Positions 8,612 through 15,122 of a stretch of DNA of 15,122 nucleotides are shown in pieces. The notes beneath the pieces are model-generated. The model was not told the DNA's origin. It worked only from the letters and a program-made list of their open reading frames with translations, and ran no database searches. The first letter of the stretch is position 1. Each line of letters opens with the position of its first letter. This DNA comes from an uncultured Eubacteriales bacterium (GTDB taxonomy: Bacteria > Bacillota > Clostridia > Christensenellales > CAG-917): assembly GCA_900547975.1 (NCBI GenBank), contig URIX01000043.1, positions 1-15,122 of the forward strand, read 5' to 3'. The position numbers and the translations under genes were made by a program.

Positions 8612-10036
8612 ATGAAAATTTTATTTGTTGCATCAGAAGCAATGCCGTTCGTCAGGTCGGGCGGCTTGGGCGACGTCGCCGGCGCGCTTCCGAAGGCTCT
8701 CAATGCGCTCGGTCACGATTGCAGAGTTATTATTCCTTTCTACAAAGAGGAAATCAAAGAAACTTATCGCGATTCGTTCAAGTTCGTCGCTTCGACGTTC
8801 GTCGATTTGAGTTGGCGTCGTCAATACTGCGGCGTTTACGAAGCGGTTTACGACGGCGTAACTTACTACTTCGTGGACAACGAGTATTATTTCAAGCGTA
8901 AAGGTCTTTACGGTCATTTCGACGACGGCGAACGCTTTGCGTTCTTCTCCAAAGCCGTTCTCGAAGCATTGCCGCTCATCGACTTTTATCCCGACGTGTT
9001 GCACGCAAACGACTGGCACACCGCGCTTACGCCCGTATTTCTCGACGTGTTTTATCGCGCAAGCGAGGACTATCAACGCATAAAGACGGTGTTCACAATC
9101 CACAATATCGAGTTCCAAGGCAAGTACGGCGACAGCCTCATTTGCGACATTCTCGGTTTGCCCGAATGGGCGCGCCCGCTCGTTATGAACGGCGATTGCG
9201 TAAACTATATGAAGGGCGGTATCGAATCCTCGAACGCCGTCACCACCGTCAGCGAAACGTACGCGCAAGAGATTCTCGACCCGTTCTATTCCTACGGACT
9301 CGAGGGTATACTTTCAAACCGCAGATACAAACTTCACGGCGTCGTCAACGGCATAGACCAAGTGCTTTACGACCCCAAGACCGACAAAAAACTTTTTGCG
9401 GACTACACCGTCAAAAACTACGCGGTCAAGAAGGCGGAAAACAAGAAGGCTCTTTGCGAGATGATAAACTTGCCGTTTAACGAAAATCGTCCGCTCATCG
9501 CAATGGTCACGAGACTCACCGAACAAAAGGGGCTCGACCTCGTGGGGGCGGTCATCGACGATATTATGCGCGCCGACGTTCAAGTGGTGGTTCTCGGCAC
9601 GGGCGACTGGAAGTACGAAAATATGATTAAGTCCGTCGAGGAACGTCACCCCAACAAGTTCAGAGCCATTCTCGCGTTTTCAAGCGATTTGGCAAGCAAA
9701 CTTTACGGCGCGAGCGATATGTTCCTTATGCCGTCCAAATTCGAGCCGTGCGGGCTTTCGCAACTCATCGCAATGCGTTACGGTTCGGTGCCGGTGGTTC
9801 GCGAAACGGGCGGACTCAAAGACACCGTGCCTGCGTACAATCCCGAAACGGGCGAGGGCAAAGGTTTCACGTTCAAGACCTACAACGCATACGATATGCT
9901 CGACGCGATTTGGCGCGCTTACGCAACCTACAACGACAAGGACAACTGGGACAATATCGTCAAAAACGATATGAAATCCAATTTCAGTTGGGAAGTCAGT
10001 GCCAAAAAGTATGTCGACATCTATCAAAATCTGTAA
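8612..10036 (+). CDS. glgA: Glycogen synthase (ADP-glucose type, GT5)
   Basis: GlgA transfers glucose from ADP-glucose to the non-reducing end of alpha-1,4-glucan. The 474-residue GT-B enzyme is of normal length. The N-terminal ADP-glucose motif reads RSGGLGDVAGALPKAL (15-30); the position that is Lys15 in the E. coli enzyme is Arg15 here. HANDWHTAL (131-139) and FTIHNIEFQG (161-170) follow. The C-terminal half has VTRLTEQKG with Arg301 and Lys306, then KFEPCGLSQLIAMRYGSVPVVRETGGLKDTV (376-406) with Glu378. AGAGGA at 8600-8605 supports ATG 8612. It is cut off from glgBCD by 553 nt, so it probably has its own promoter, and it is followed by glgP after 88 nt, probably as glgAP. Confidence 0.96.
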   Translation: MKILFVASEAMPFVRSGGLGDVAGALPKALNALGHDCRVIIPFYKEEIKETYRDSFKFVASTFVDLSWRRQYCGVYEAVYDGVTYYFVDNEYYFKRKGLYGHFDDGERFAFFSKAVLEALPLIDFYPDVLHANDWHTALTPVFLDVFYRASEDYQRIKTVFTIHNIEFQGKYGDSLICDILGLPEWARPLVMNGDCVNYMKGGIESSNAVTTVSETYAQEILDPFYSYGLEGILSNRRYKLHGVVNGIDQVLYDPKTDKKLFADYTVKNYAVKKAENKKALCEMINLPFNENRPLIAMVTRLTEQKGLDLVGAVIDDIMRADVQVVVLGTGDWKYENMIKSVEERHPNKFRAILAFSSDLASKLYGASDMFLMPSKFEPCGLSQLIAMRYGSVPVVRETGGLKDTVPAYNPETGEGKGFTFKTYNAYDMLDAIWRAYATYNDKDNWDNIVKNDMKSNFSWEVSAKKYVDIYQNL

Positions 10037-10043
10037 AAACTCG

Positions 10044-10064
10044 CTTTGCGGCAACGTCGCAAGG
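10044..10064 (+). other. Small hairpin in the glgA-glgP gap
   Basis: ctttgcg (10044-10050) pairs with cgcaagg (10058-10064), including one G-U type pair, around a seven-base loop. The downstream sequence is A-rich, not T-rich, so it is not a terminator on this strand. Its meaning is uncertain. Confidence 0.3.
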
Positions 10065-10124
10065 CTTCAAAAATAAAAAATAATTATCTTTCGTCCGGGG
10101 GGAAAGCGGAAGGAAGGAAAGGAT

Positions 10125-12554
10125 ATGAAATTCAACATTACGCAAAAGGAAATCAAAAACAGCATTTCCGGCGTGCTAACGAGTTATTTCGGCGTAAAAC
10201 CCGAAGACGCAAGCAAAGCGCAAATCTACCGCGCAACTTGTATGGTCATTCGCGATTTGCTCACCAGCGAACGCGTAAACTTCAAAAAAGAGTGCCGTGC
10301 GCAGAACGCAAAACAAGTCTACTATATGTCGATGGAATTTTTGCTCGGCAGGTCGCTTCGCAACCATCTTTTCAATATGGGTATCACCGACGAGGTGACC
10401 AAAGCAGTTGAAAGTTTCGGCGTAAAGATGGACGAAATCTACGCTTTCGAGCCCGACGCGGGTCTCGGAAACGGCGGCCTCGGCAGACTTGCCGCAGCAT
10501 ATATGGATTCGCTCACGTCGTGCGATTATGCGGCAAACGGATTCTGCATTCTTTACGACTACGGCATTTTCAAGCAAGTCATCGTTGACGGTTGGCAACT
10601 CGAACAACCCGACGATTGGCTCAAAATGGGCGACGTTTGGCTCAATCCTCGTCCCGAAGAAACCTATCAGGTCAAGTTCGGCGGCGTTGTGGACCAAAAC
10701 TGGCAAGACGGCAAACTCACCGTAACTCAAAGAGATTGCACCGTCGTCAACGCCGTGCCGTACGATATGAACGTATCCGGTTACGACACGAGCGCGGTCA
10801 ACCGTTTGAGACTTTGGAAGTCGCAAGCGCCGCAAGATTTCGATATGGATATGTTCAGCAAGGGCGAATATATCAAGGCGAGCGCGGCAAAGGCTATGGC
10901 AGAGTCCATCAACAAAGTGCTTTATCCCGCCGACGACCACATCGAAGGCAAATCTTTGCGCCTTAAACAACAATACTTCTTCGTTTCGGCGTCCATTCAA
11001 TCGATATTGCGCCGTCACCTGAAGTTCAATCCAAGCCTCGACAACCTCGCGGACAGAGTGGCAATCCACATCAACGACACGCACCCCACGCTTTGCATAC
11101 CCGAACTTATGCGCCTTCTTCTCGACGAATACGGCTACGGTTGGGATCAGGCTTGGGACATCACCACGCACGTCATTTCCTACACCAACCACACCGTTAT
11201 GGCGGAAGCGCTCGAAAAGTGGCCTCAAAGCCTTTTCCAAAGTCTGCTTCCTCGTATCTACCAAATCGTGCAGGAAATCAATCAACGCTTCTGCGGCGAG
11301 TTGTGGGCGTACTATCCCAACAACTGGGACGTGGTCAACCGCAACGCAATCCTTGCAAACGGTCAGGTCAAAATGGCAAATCTCTGCCTTGCGACTTCGC
11401 ATACGATAAACGGCGTCAGCGCGTTGCATAGCGACATTCTCAAAAACGACGTTTTTGCGGATTACTATCGTATGCACCCCGAAAAATTCACCAACGTCAC
11501 CAACGGCATTACGCACAGACGTTGGGTCGCGCAAGCAAATCCGCGCCTTGCGAGTTTATTAAACGAACTCATCGGCGACGGTTGGCTCAAAGACGCGGAC
11601 AAATTGCAAGACTTGCAAAAGTATATGGGCGACAGACAAGTGCTTGACCGCCTTGCCGACATCAAACTTCAAAACAAGCAAGACCTTGCAAAATATATCC
11701 TCGAACACAATGGCGTAGAAGTCGATCCGAGCAGCATATTCGACGTACAGGTCAAGAGATTGCACGAGTACAAGCGTCAACTTCTCAACGCGCTAAATAT
11801 CCTCGATCTCTATCTGCAAATCAAAGAGAATCCGAACCTCGACATCCATCCGCGCACGTTCATTTTCGGCGCGAAAGCGGCAAGCGCATACTATATGGCA
11901 AAGCAAATCATTCGCTTCATATGCGCGCTCGGTAATCTCGTCAACAACGATCCCGACGTCAAGGGCAAACTCAAAGTCGTGTTCCTTGAAAACTACCGCG
12001 TATCCCTTGCCGAAATCATTATGCCGGCGGCGGAAGTCAGCGAGCAAATCTCTCTTGCGGGTAAAGAGGCGAGCGGCACGGGCAATATGAAGTTTATGAT
12101 AAACGGCGCGCTCACAATCGGCACGCTCGACGGCGCAAACGTGGAAATCCATTCCGAAGTCGGCGACGGCAACATCTTCCTTTTCGGTATGCTCGCAAAC
12201 GAAGTCGAGGATTTGTGGCGCAGAGGTTACAATCCCTCGCACTATTATCAAACCAATCCGCGTATCAAACGCCTCATCGATACGCTTCGTCAAGGTGTCA
12301 ACAACATATCTTTCGGTGAAATTGCGGACTCGCTCACGACCGGTCGCGGCGGTCAACCCGACAGTTATATGGTTCTTGCGGACTTTGACAGTTACTCGGC
12401 GGCGCAACGTCGCGTAAACGACACCTATCTCGACAAAGAAACGTGGAATCGTATGTCGCTTGTCAACATCGCAAAAGCAGGATTCTTTGCGGCAGACAGG
12501 TCCGTTGAGGAATACGCAACTCGCATCTGGAACCTCCAAAAAGTGCGTCATTGA
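10125..12554 (+). CDS. glgP: Glycogen/maltodextrin phosphorylase
   Basis: GlgP (GT35) releases glucose-1-phosphate from the non-reducing ends of glycogen using a pyridoxal-phosphate cofactor. At 809 residues it matches the family. Visible features are YYMSMEFLLGRSL (about 66-78), EPDAGLGNGGLGRLAA (about 109-124), HINDTHPTL (about 316-324), VQVKRLHEYKRQLLN (about 542-556) and the cofactor-lysine motif EASGTGNMKFMINGALTIGTLDGANVE, with Lys656 as the Schiff-base residue. An AAGGA Shine-Dalgarno at 10114-10118 supports ATG 10125. The last codons (gtg cgt cat tga) coincide with the start of the first tandem-repeat unit downstream, so the extreme C-terminus is part of that repeat. It lies 88 nt after glgA and is probably co-transcribed. 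Confidence 0.96.
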   Translation: MKFNITQKEIKNSISGVLTSYFGVKPEDASKAQIYRATCMVIRDLLTSERVNFKKECRAQNAKQVYYMSMEFLLGRSLRNHLFNMGITDEVTKAVESFGVKMDEIYAFEPDAGLGNGGLGRLAAAYMDSLTSCDYAANGFCILYDYGIFKQVIVDGWQLEQPDDWLKMGDVWLNPRPEETYQVKFGGVVDQNWQDGKLTVTQRDCTVVNAVPYDMNVSGYDTSAVNRLRLWKSQAPQDFDMDMFSKGEYIKASAAKAMAESINKVLYPADDHIEGKSLRLKQQYFFVSASIQSILRRHLKFNPSLDNLADRVAIHINDTHPTLCIPELMRLLLDEYGYGWDQAWDITTHVISYTNHTVMAEALEKWPQSLFQSLLPRIYQIVQEINQRFCGELWAYYPNNWDVVNRNAILANGQVKMANLCLATSHTINGVSALHSDILKNDVFADYYRMHPEKFTNVTNGITHRRWVAQANPRLASLLNELIGDGWLKDADKLQDLQKYMGDRQVLDRLADIKLQNKQDLAKYILEHNGVEVDPSSIFDVQVKRLHEYKRQLLNALNILDLYLQIKENPNLDIHPRTFIFGAKAASAYYMAKQIIRFICALGNLVNNDPDVKGKLKVVFLENYRVSLAEIIMPAAEVSEQISLAGKEASGTGNMKFMINGALTIGTLDGANVEIHSEVGDGNIFLFGMLANEVEDLWRRGYNPSHYYQTNPRIKRLIDTLRQGVNNISFGEIADSLTTGRGGQPDSYMVLADFDSYSAAQRRVNDTYLDKETWNRMSLVNIAKAGFFAADRSVEEYATRIWNLQKVRH

Positions 12555-12663
12555 GCGAATAACTGCGTCACGCGCACTCGTCTAAACAGTCACATACAAA
12601 AAGTATGCTTCTGTCTATACGAGTGCGGCGTTCCTTGTTCTTCATCTCAATGACACGCTTTTT
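12538..12663 (+). terminator. Large stem-loop spanning the glgP stop, ending in a T-run
   Basis: The 18 bases at 12538-12555 are complementary to 12646-12663 at 16 Watson-Crick positions plus one G-U pair, with one mismatch. The 3' arm ends in TTTTT. Between the arms lies a second hairpin: gcactcgt (12574-12581) with acgagtgc (12619-12626), containing acag/ctgt and catac/gtatg capped by aaaaa. The closing stem buries the glgP stop codon. The large, structured loop is unusual for an intrinsic terminator, so termination is only one possible role. Confidence 0.45.
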
Positions 12664-13147
12664 GGGGACCGAGTGTAGGCTGAAAAAACAAGACGTGCGC
12701 CATTAAGCGACTAACCGTGTCACGCGCACTCGTCTAAACAGTCACATACAAAAAGTATGCTCCTGTCTATACGAGTGCGGCATTCCTTGTTCTTCATCTC
12801 AATGACACGCTTTTTGAGGACCGAGAGTAGGCTGAAAAAAAAGACGTGCGCCATTAAGCGACTAACCGTGTCACGTGCACTCGTCTAAACAGTCACATAC
12901 AAAAAGTATGCTTCTGTCCATACAAGCGCGGCGTTCATTGCTCTTTATCTCAATGACACGCTTTTTGGGGACCGAGTGTAGGCTGAAAAAAAAAGACGTG
13001 CGCCATTAAGCGACTAACCGTGTCACGTGCACTCGTCTAAACAGTCACATACAAAAAGTATGCTCCTGTCCATACAAGCGCGGCGTTCATTGCTCTTTAT
13101 CTCATTTGAGCACTTTTTTGGACCGAGTGTGGTTTGAAAAATAGAAC
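12543..13147 (+). repeat. Four tandem units of about 151 bp after glgP
   Basis: The units run 12543-12694, 12695-12845, 12846-12997 and 12998-13147 (152, 151, 152 and 150 bp). Each starts gtgcg(t/c)catt(g/a)agcga and carries cactcgtctaaacagtcaca, then aaaaagtatgct, a tctcaatgacacgcttttt-like block (altered in unit 4) and gaccgag. A few bases of a fifth start lie at 13148. No open frame of useful length runs through it. The array fills almost the whole gap between glgP and the GH13 gene. Units 1 and 2 are most alike, as are 3 and 4, but one variant (cttctg/ctcctg) groups 1 with 3 and 2 with 4. In units 2 and 3 cgtgtca pairs with tgacacg ahead of TTTTT. Confidence 0.93.
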
Positions 13148-13200
13148 GTGCGCGCCGTGCGCAATAATTAGTTTTGGGGTGCGGGGTAAAACATCGCCCT

Positions 13201-13228
13201 CAATTATTAATTATTCATTATCAATTAA
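13201..13228 (+). repeat. AT-rich dispersed repeat, copy 3 (just before the GH13 gene)
   Basis: This is a close copy of the tract at 361-393, with ttatc replacing ttatt near the end. It is preceded by gggtgcggg (13177-13185) and 'cgcc', the same layout as copy 2. It ends four bases before the ATG at 13233, so the gene has no Shine-Dalgarno sequence in the usual place. Confidence 0.78.
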
Positions 13229-13232
13229 CCGT

Positions 13233-15008
13233 ATGTACAATCCTTTGCTTCACAAAAAGCCGTACGGGGCGAGCGTTATAAATCAAGAAACGCGCATAAC
13301 TTTCCCCGTTGACAACTCGCTTGGCATAAAGCGAGTTTTTGTCGTATTGCGCCAAGTTTTCGGCGAGGGTGGCGAAGTCGCGGGCGAGTCCTTGCGCTAC
13401 GAATTGCCTTTGTTGCGTTGCGTGAACGGTCAGGACATTTTTGTCGGTTCTTTCGCGCTTTCGGCGTGGGGTATTTGGAAGTATCGCTTCGAGGGCGAGT
13501 TTGCAAACGGAGATTTGGCGTTCTTCGGCAGAGGACTCGACGGAACGGCAGTTTGCGGCGACTGGTTGCCCGAATGGCAGTTGACCGTAACGAAATGCGA
13601 CTATAAAACGCCGATTTGGGCAAAACAAGGCGTAACTTATCAAATATTTGCCGACAGATTTTGCAAGGTCGGGGACAAGCCGTTCACAAAAAGAGGCAGA
13701 TTGCACGCCGATTGGTACGAACGTCCCGACATCGCCGAAGACGGCAGAGACTATCGAGCGGACGACTTTTTCGGCGGTAATATCGAGGGCATAATCTCAA
13801 AACTCGATTATCTTCAATCGCTCGGCGTAACTTTGATTTATCTTTCGCCCGTGTTCGAGTCTTGCTCGAATCATCGTTACGATACGGGGGATTATCTGAA
13901 AATCGACCCGCTGTTCGGCACGGAAGAAGAATTTGAAAATCTCGTAAAAAAAGCCGACGAAAAGGGTATAAAAATTATGCTCGACGGCGTGTTTAACCAC
14001 ACGGGCTCGGACAGCAAGTATTTCAACAAAGAGGGAACGTATCCCGATTTGGGCGCATACCAAAGCAAGCAATCGCCGTACTTCGACTGGTACTATTTCA
14101 CAAAGTATCCCGACGAATACGCGTGCTGGTGGGGTAGCACCGTCGTGCCGACCGTCAACAAGAGCGCGCAAGGATTTTGCGATTTGATTTTGGGCAAAAA
14201 CGGCGTCATCGACAAGTGGTCGAAAGCGGGCGTAAAAGGCTGGCGACTCGACGTCGTAGACGAGTTGCCCGTCGATTTTACTAATAAACTTTGTTCGCGT
14301 ATAAAGAGCGAGGGCGAGGATATGCTCGTTGTCGGCGAGGTTTGGGAAGACGCGTCGATAAAGATTGCGTACAGCGAATGGCGACCCTATTTTATGGGCG
14401 AGCAACTCGATTCGGTTATGAACTATCCTTTCAAGGAAGCGATTTTGGCGTACGCGCTCACGTGCGACAAAAATGCGTTTATATCCGATGTCACAACAAT
14501 TTTAGAGCATTATCCCAAACAATCTCTCGACGTTCTTATGAACCTTGTGGGCAGCCACGACACCGCTCGCGCGATAACCGTTCTTTCGGGTGTAAAACCG
14601 CCTTATTCAAAGAAGAACAGAGCGGACTTTACGCTTTCTTGCGAACAGTACGACCTTGCAAAACGCAGACTAAAACTCGCAAGCGCGTTGCAGTATACCT
14701 TGCCGGGTGTCCCGTGCGTATTTTACGGCGACGAGGTCGGCAAACAAGGTTATGAAGACCCGCTCAATCGCGGAACGTATCCGTGGGGCAGAGAGGATAC
14801 CGATTTGCTTGCGCATTATCGAAAACTCGGCGAATTGCGCCGCACTTTCGCACCGTATTTGCAAGGCGAAACGCATTTCGTACCCGACCCCGACAAACTT
14901 ATTTTCGAGCGTGTTTGCGCCGACGGCGTATTGCGAGTAGAATCACAAGGTTTGTGGCTTTCGATAAGCGTAAACGGAAAAACAATTATGTTAATTAATA
15001 ATGAATAA
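13233..15008 (+). CDS. GH13 alpha-glucan hydrolase (alpha-amylase/neopullulanase-like)
   Basis: This is a 591-residue GH13 enzyme with no signal peptide, so it acts in the cytoplasm, probably on maltodextrins or phosphorylase limit dextrins. A beta-rich N-terminal domain (about 1-125) precedes the barrel, which begins at GVTYQIFADRF (133-143). Region I is DGVFNHTG (251-258), the nucleophile is Asp340 in GWRLDVVDE, the acid/base is Glu369 in VVGEVWED and the third acid is Asp443 in GSHDTAR. The layout recalls neopullulanase/cyclomaltodextrinase enzymes; exact specificity (pullulanase or amylase) cannot be read. The C-terminal domain is short (about 60 residues). ATG 13233 is chosen because the upstream frame from TTG 13134 reads through repeats; it lacks a clear ribosome binding site. 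The last codons and the stop come from an AT-rich repeat. Confidence 0.88.
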   Translation: MYNPLLHKKPYGASVINQETRITFPVDNSLGIKRVFVVLRQVFGEGGEVAGESLRYELPLLRCVNGQDIFVGSFALSAWGIWKYRFEGEFANGDLAFFGRGLDGTAVCGDWLPEWQLTVTKCDYKTPIWAKQGVTYQIFADRFCKVGDKPFTKRGRLHADWYERPDIAEDGRDYRADDFFGGNIEGIISKLDYLQSLGVTLIYLSPVFESCSNHRYDTGDYLKIDPLFGTEEEFENLVKKADEKGIKIMLDGVFNHTGSDSKYFNKEGTYPDLGAYQSKQSPYFDWYYFTKYPDEYACWWGSTVVPTVNKSAQGFCDLILGKNGVIDKWSKAGVKGWRLDVVDELPVDFTNKLCSRIKSEGEDMLVVGEVWEDASIKIAYSEWRPYFMGEQLDSVMNYPFKEAILAYALTCDKNAFISDVTTILEHYPKQSLDVLMNLVGSHDTARAITVLSGVKPPYSKKNRADFTLSCEQYDLAKRRLKLASALQYTLPGVPCVFYGDEVGKQGYEDPLNRGTYPWGREDTDLLAHYRKLGELRRTFAPYLQGETHFVPDPDKLIFERVCADGVLRVESQGLWLSISVNGKTIMLINNE

Positions 15009-15025
15009 TTAATAATTAATAATTG
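14991..15025 (-). repeat. AT-rich dispersed repeat, copy 4 (inverted, overlaps the GH13 stop)
   Basis: The reverse complement starts caattattaattattaatt and continues like copies 1-3, preceded by ccgccttccg as in copy 1. On the + strand it encodes the final Leu-Ile-Asn-Asn-Glu and TAA of the GH13 gene (15006-15008). With copy 3 it brackets that gene in inverted orientation. Confidence 0.8.
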
Positions 15026-15122
15026 CGGAAGGCGGATTGCTAAAACGGCGTTGCGGTGAAAGCAACAAACGAAGTTTATTGCTTGGCACCGCACTTGTTC
15101 TCGCAATCACTAACCGCGCAAG
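15026..15122 (-). repeat. Composite dispersed repeat, right copy (runs off the window)
   Basis: Positions 15041-15122 are the inverted copy of 179-260 (77 of 82 identical). The stretch 15026-15040 contains the complement of the gcaat and cgccttcc blocks of the left copy, without the extra 86 bases. The repeat reaches the last base of the window, so its outer end is not seen. No gene is visible here. Confidence 0.8.

Noticed and set aside
8322..8615. 97-codon open frame before glgA
   Set aside because: There is no ribosome binding site, the composition is unlike a protein, it reads through the AT-rich repeat and it overlaps the glgA start.
10176..11534. 452-codon minus-strand open frame inside glgP
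   Set aside because: It is a shadow of glgP with no recognisable domain or start signal.
12543..13147. CRISPR array
   Set aside because: The whole 151-bp unit is conserved with no variable spacers, and there are no cas genes.

Overview
The window is a single-strand (+) chromosomal locus of a Bacillota (Firmicutes) bacterium, most likely an uncultured gut-type Clostridia member. This rests on three things: the paired glgC and glgD genes with a glgBCD-glgA-glgP order, strong AAGGAGG-type ribosome binding sites, and moderate-GC genes separated by very AT-rich dispersed repeats. The lineage is an inference; there is no rRNA or tRNA here to confirm it.

Layout: (1) 1-478 is a non-coding, repeat-bearing leader with a clear sigma70-type promoter at 423-450. 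(2) 479-3649 holds three tightly overlapping genes: an OmpR/PhoB-type response regulator, its sensor histidine kinase (14-nt overlap, TTG start), and a short, somewhat divergent IspE-type GHMP kinase (ATGA overlap). (3) A second promoter at 3750-3778 drives glgB-glgC-glgD (3841-8058), spaced by 0 and 12 nt. (4) 8059-8611 is 553 nt without a credible gene, full of dyad symmetries and ending in an AT-rich repeat next to the glgA ribosome binding site. (5) glgA (8612-10036) and glgP (10125-12554) follow. (6) 12543-13147 is an array of four tandem units of about 151 bp whose first unit begins inside the last codons of glgP. (7) 13233-15008 is a cytoplasmic GH13 alpha-glucan hydrolase. (8) 15009-15122 is the start of a repeat that is the inverted copy of the left end of the window.

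Function: GlgC makes ADP-glucose, GlgD is its catalytically degenerate partner subunit, GlgA elongates the alpha-1,4 chains, GlgB adds alpha-1,6 branches, GlgP releases glucose-1-phosphate, and the terminal GH13 enzyme probably hydrolyses limit dextrins or maltodextrins. The window therefore holds a full glycogen synthesis and mobilisation set. The two-component system is next door but has its own promoter; a link to glycogen control is speculation.

What the genes do not explain is the repeat architecture. A composite repeat (82-bp segment, variable spacer, 'cgcc' box, AT-rich tract) occurs in inverted orientation at both ends and brackets the whole locus. Its AT-rich part also occurs just before glgA and just before the GH13 gene, and it supplies the last codons and stop of that gene. 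A separate, structured 151-bp tandem array sits at the 3' end of glgP. I see no CRISPR, transposase, phage or defence genes.
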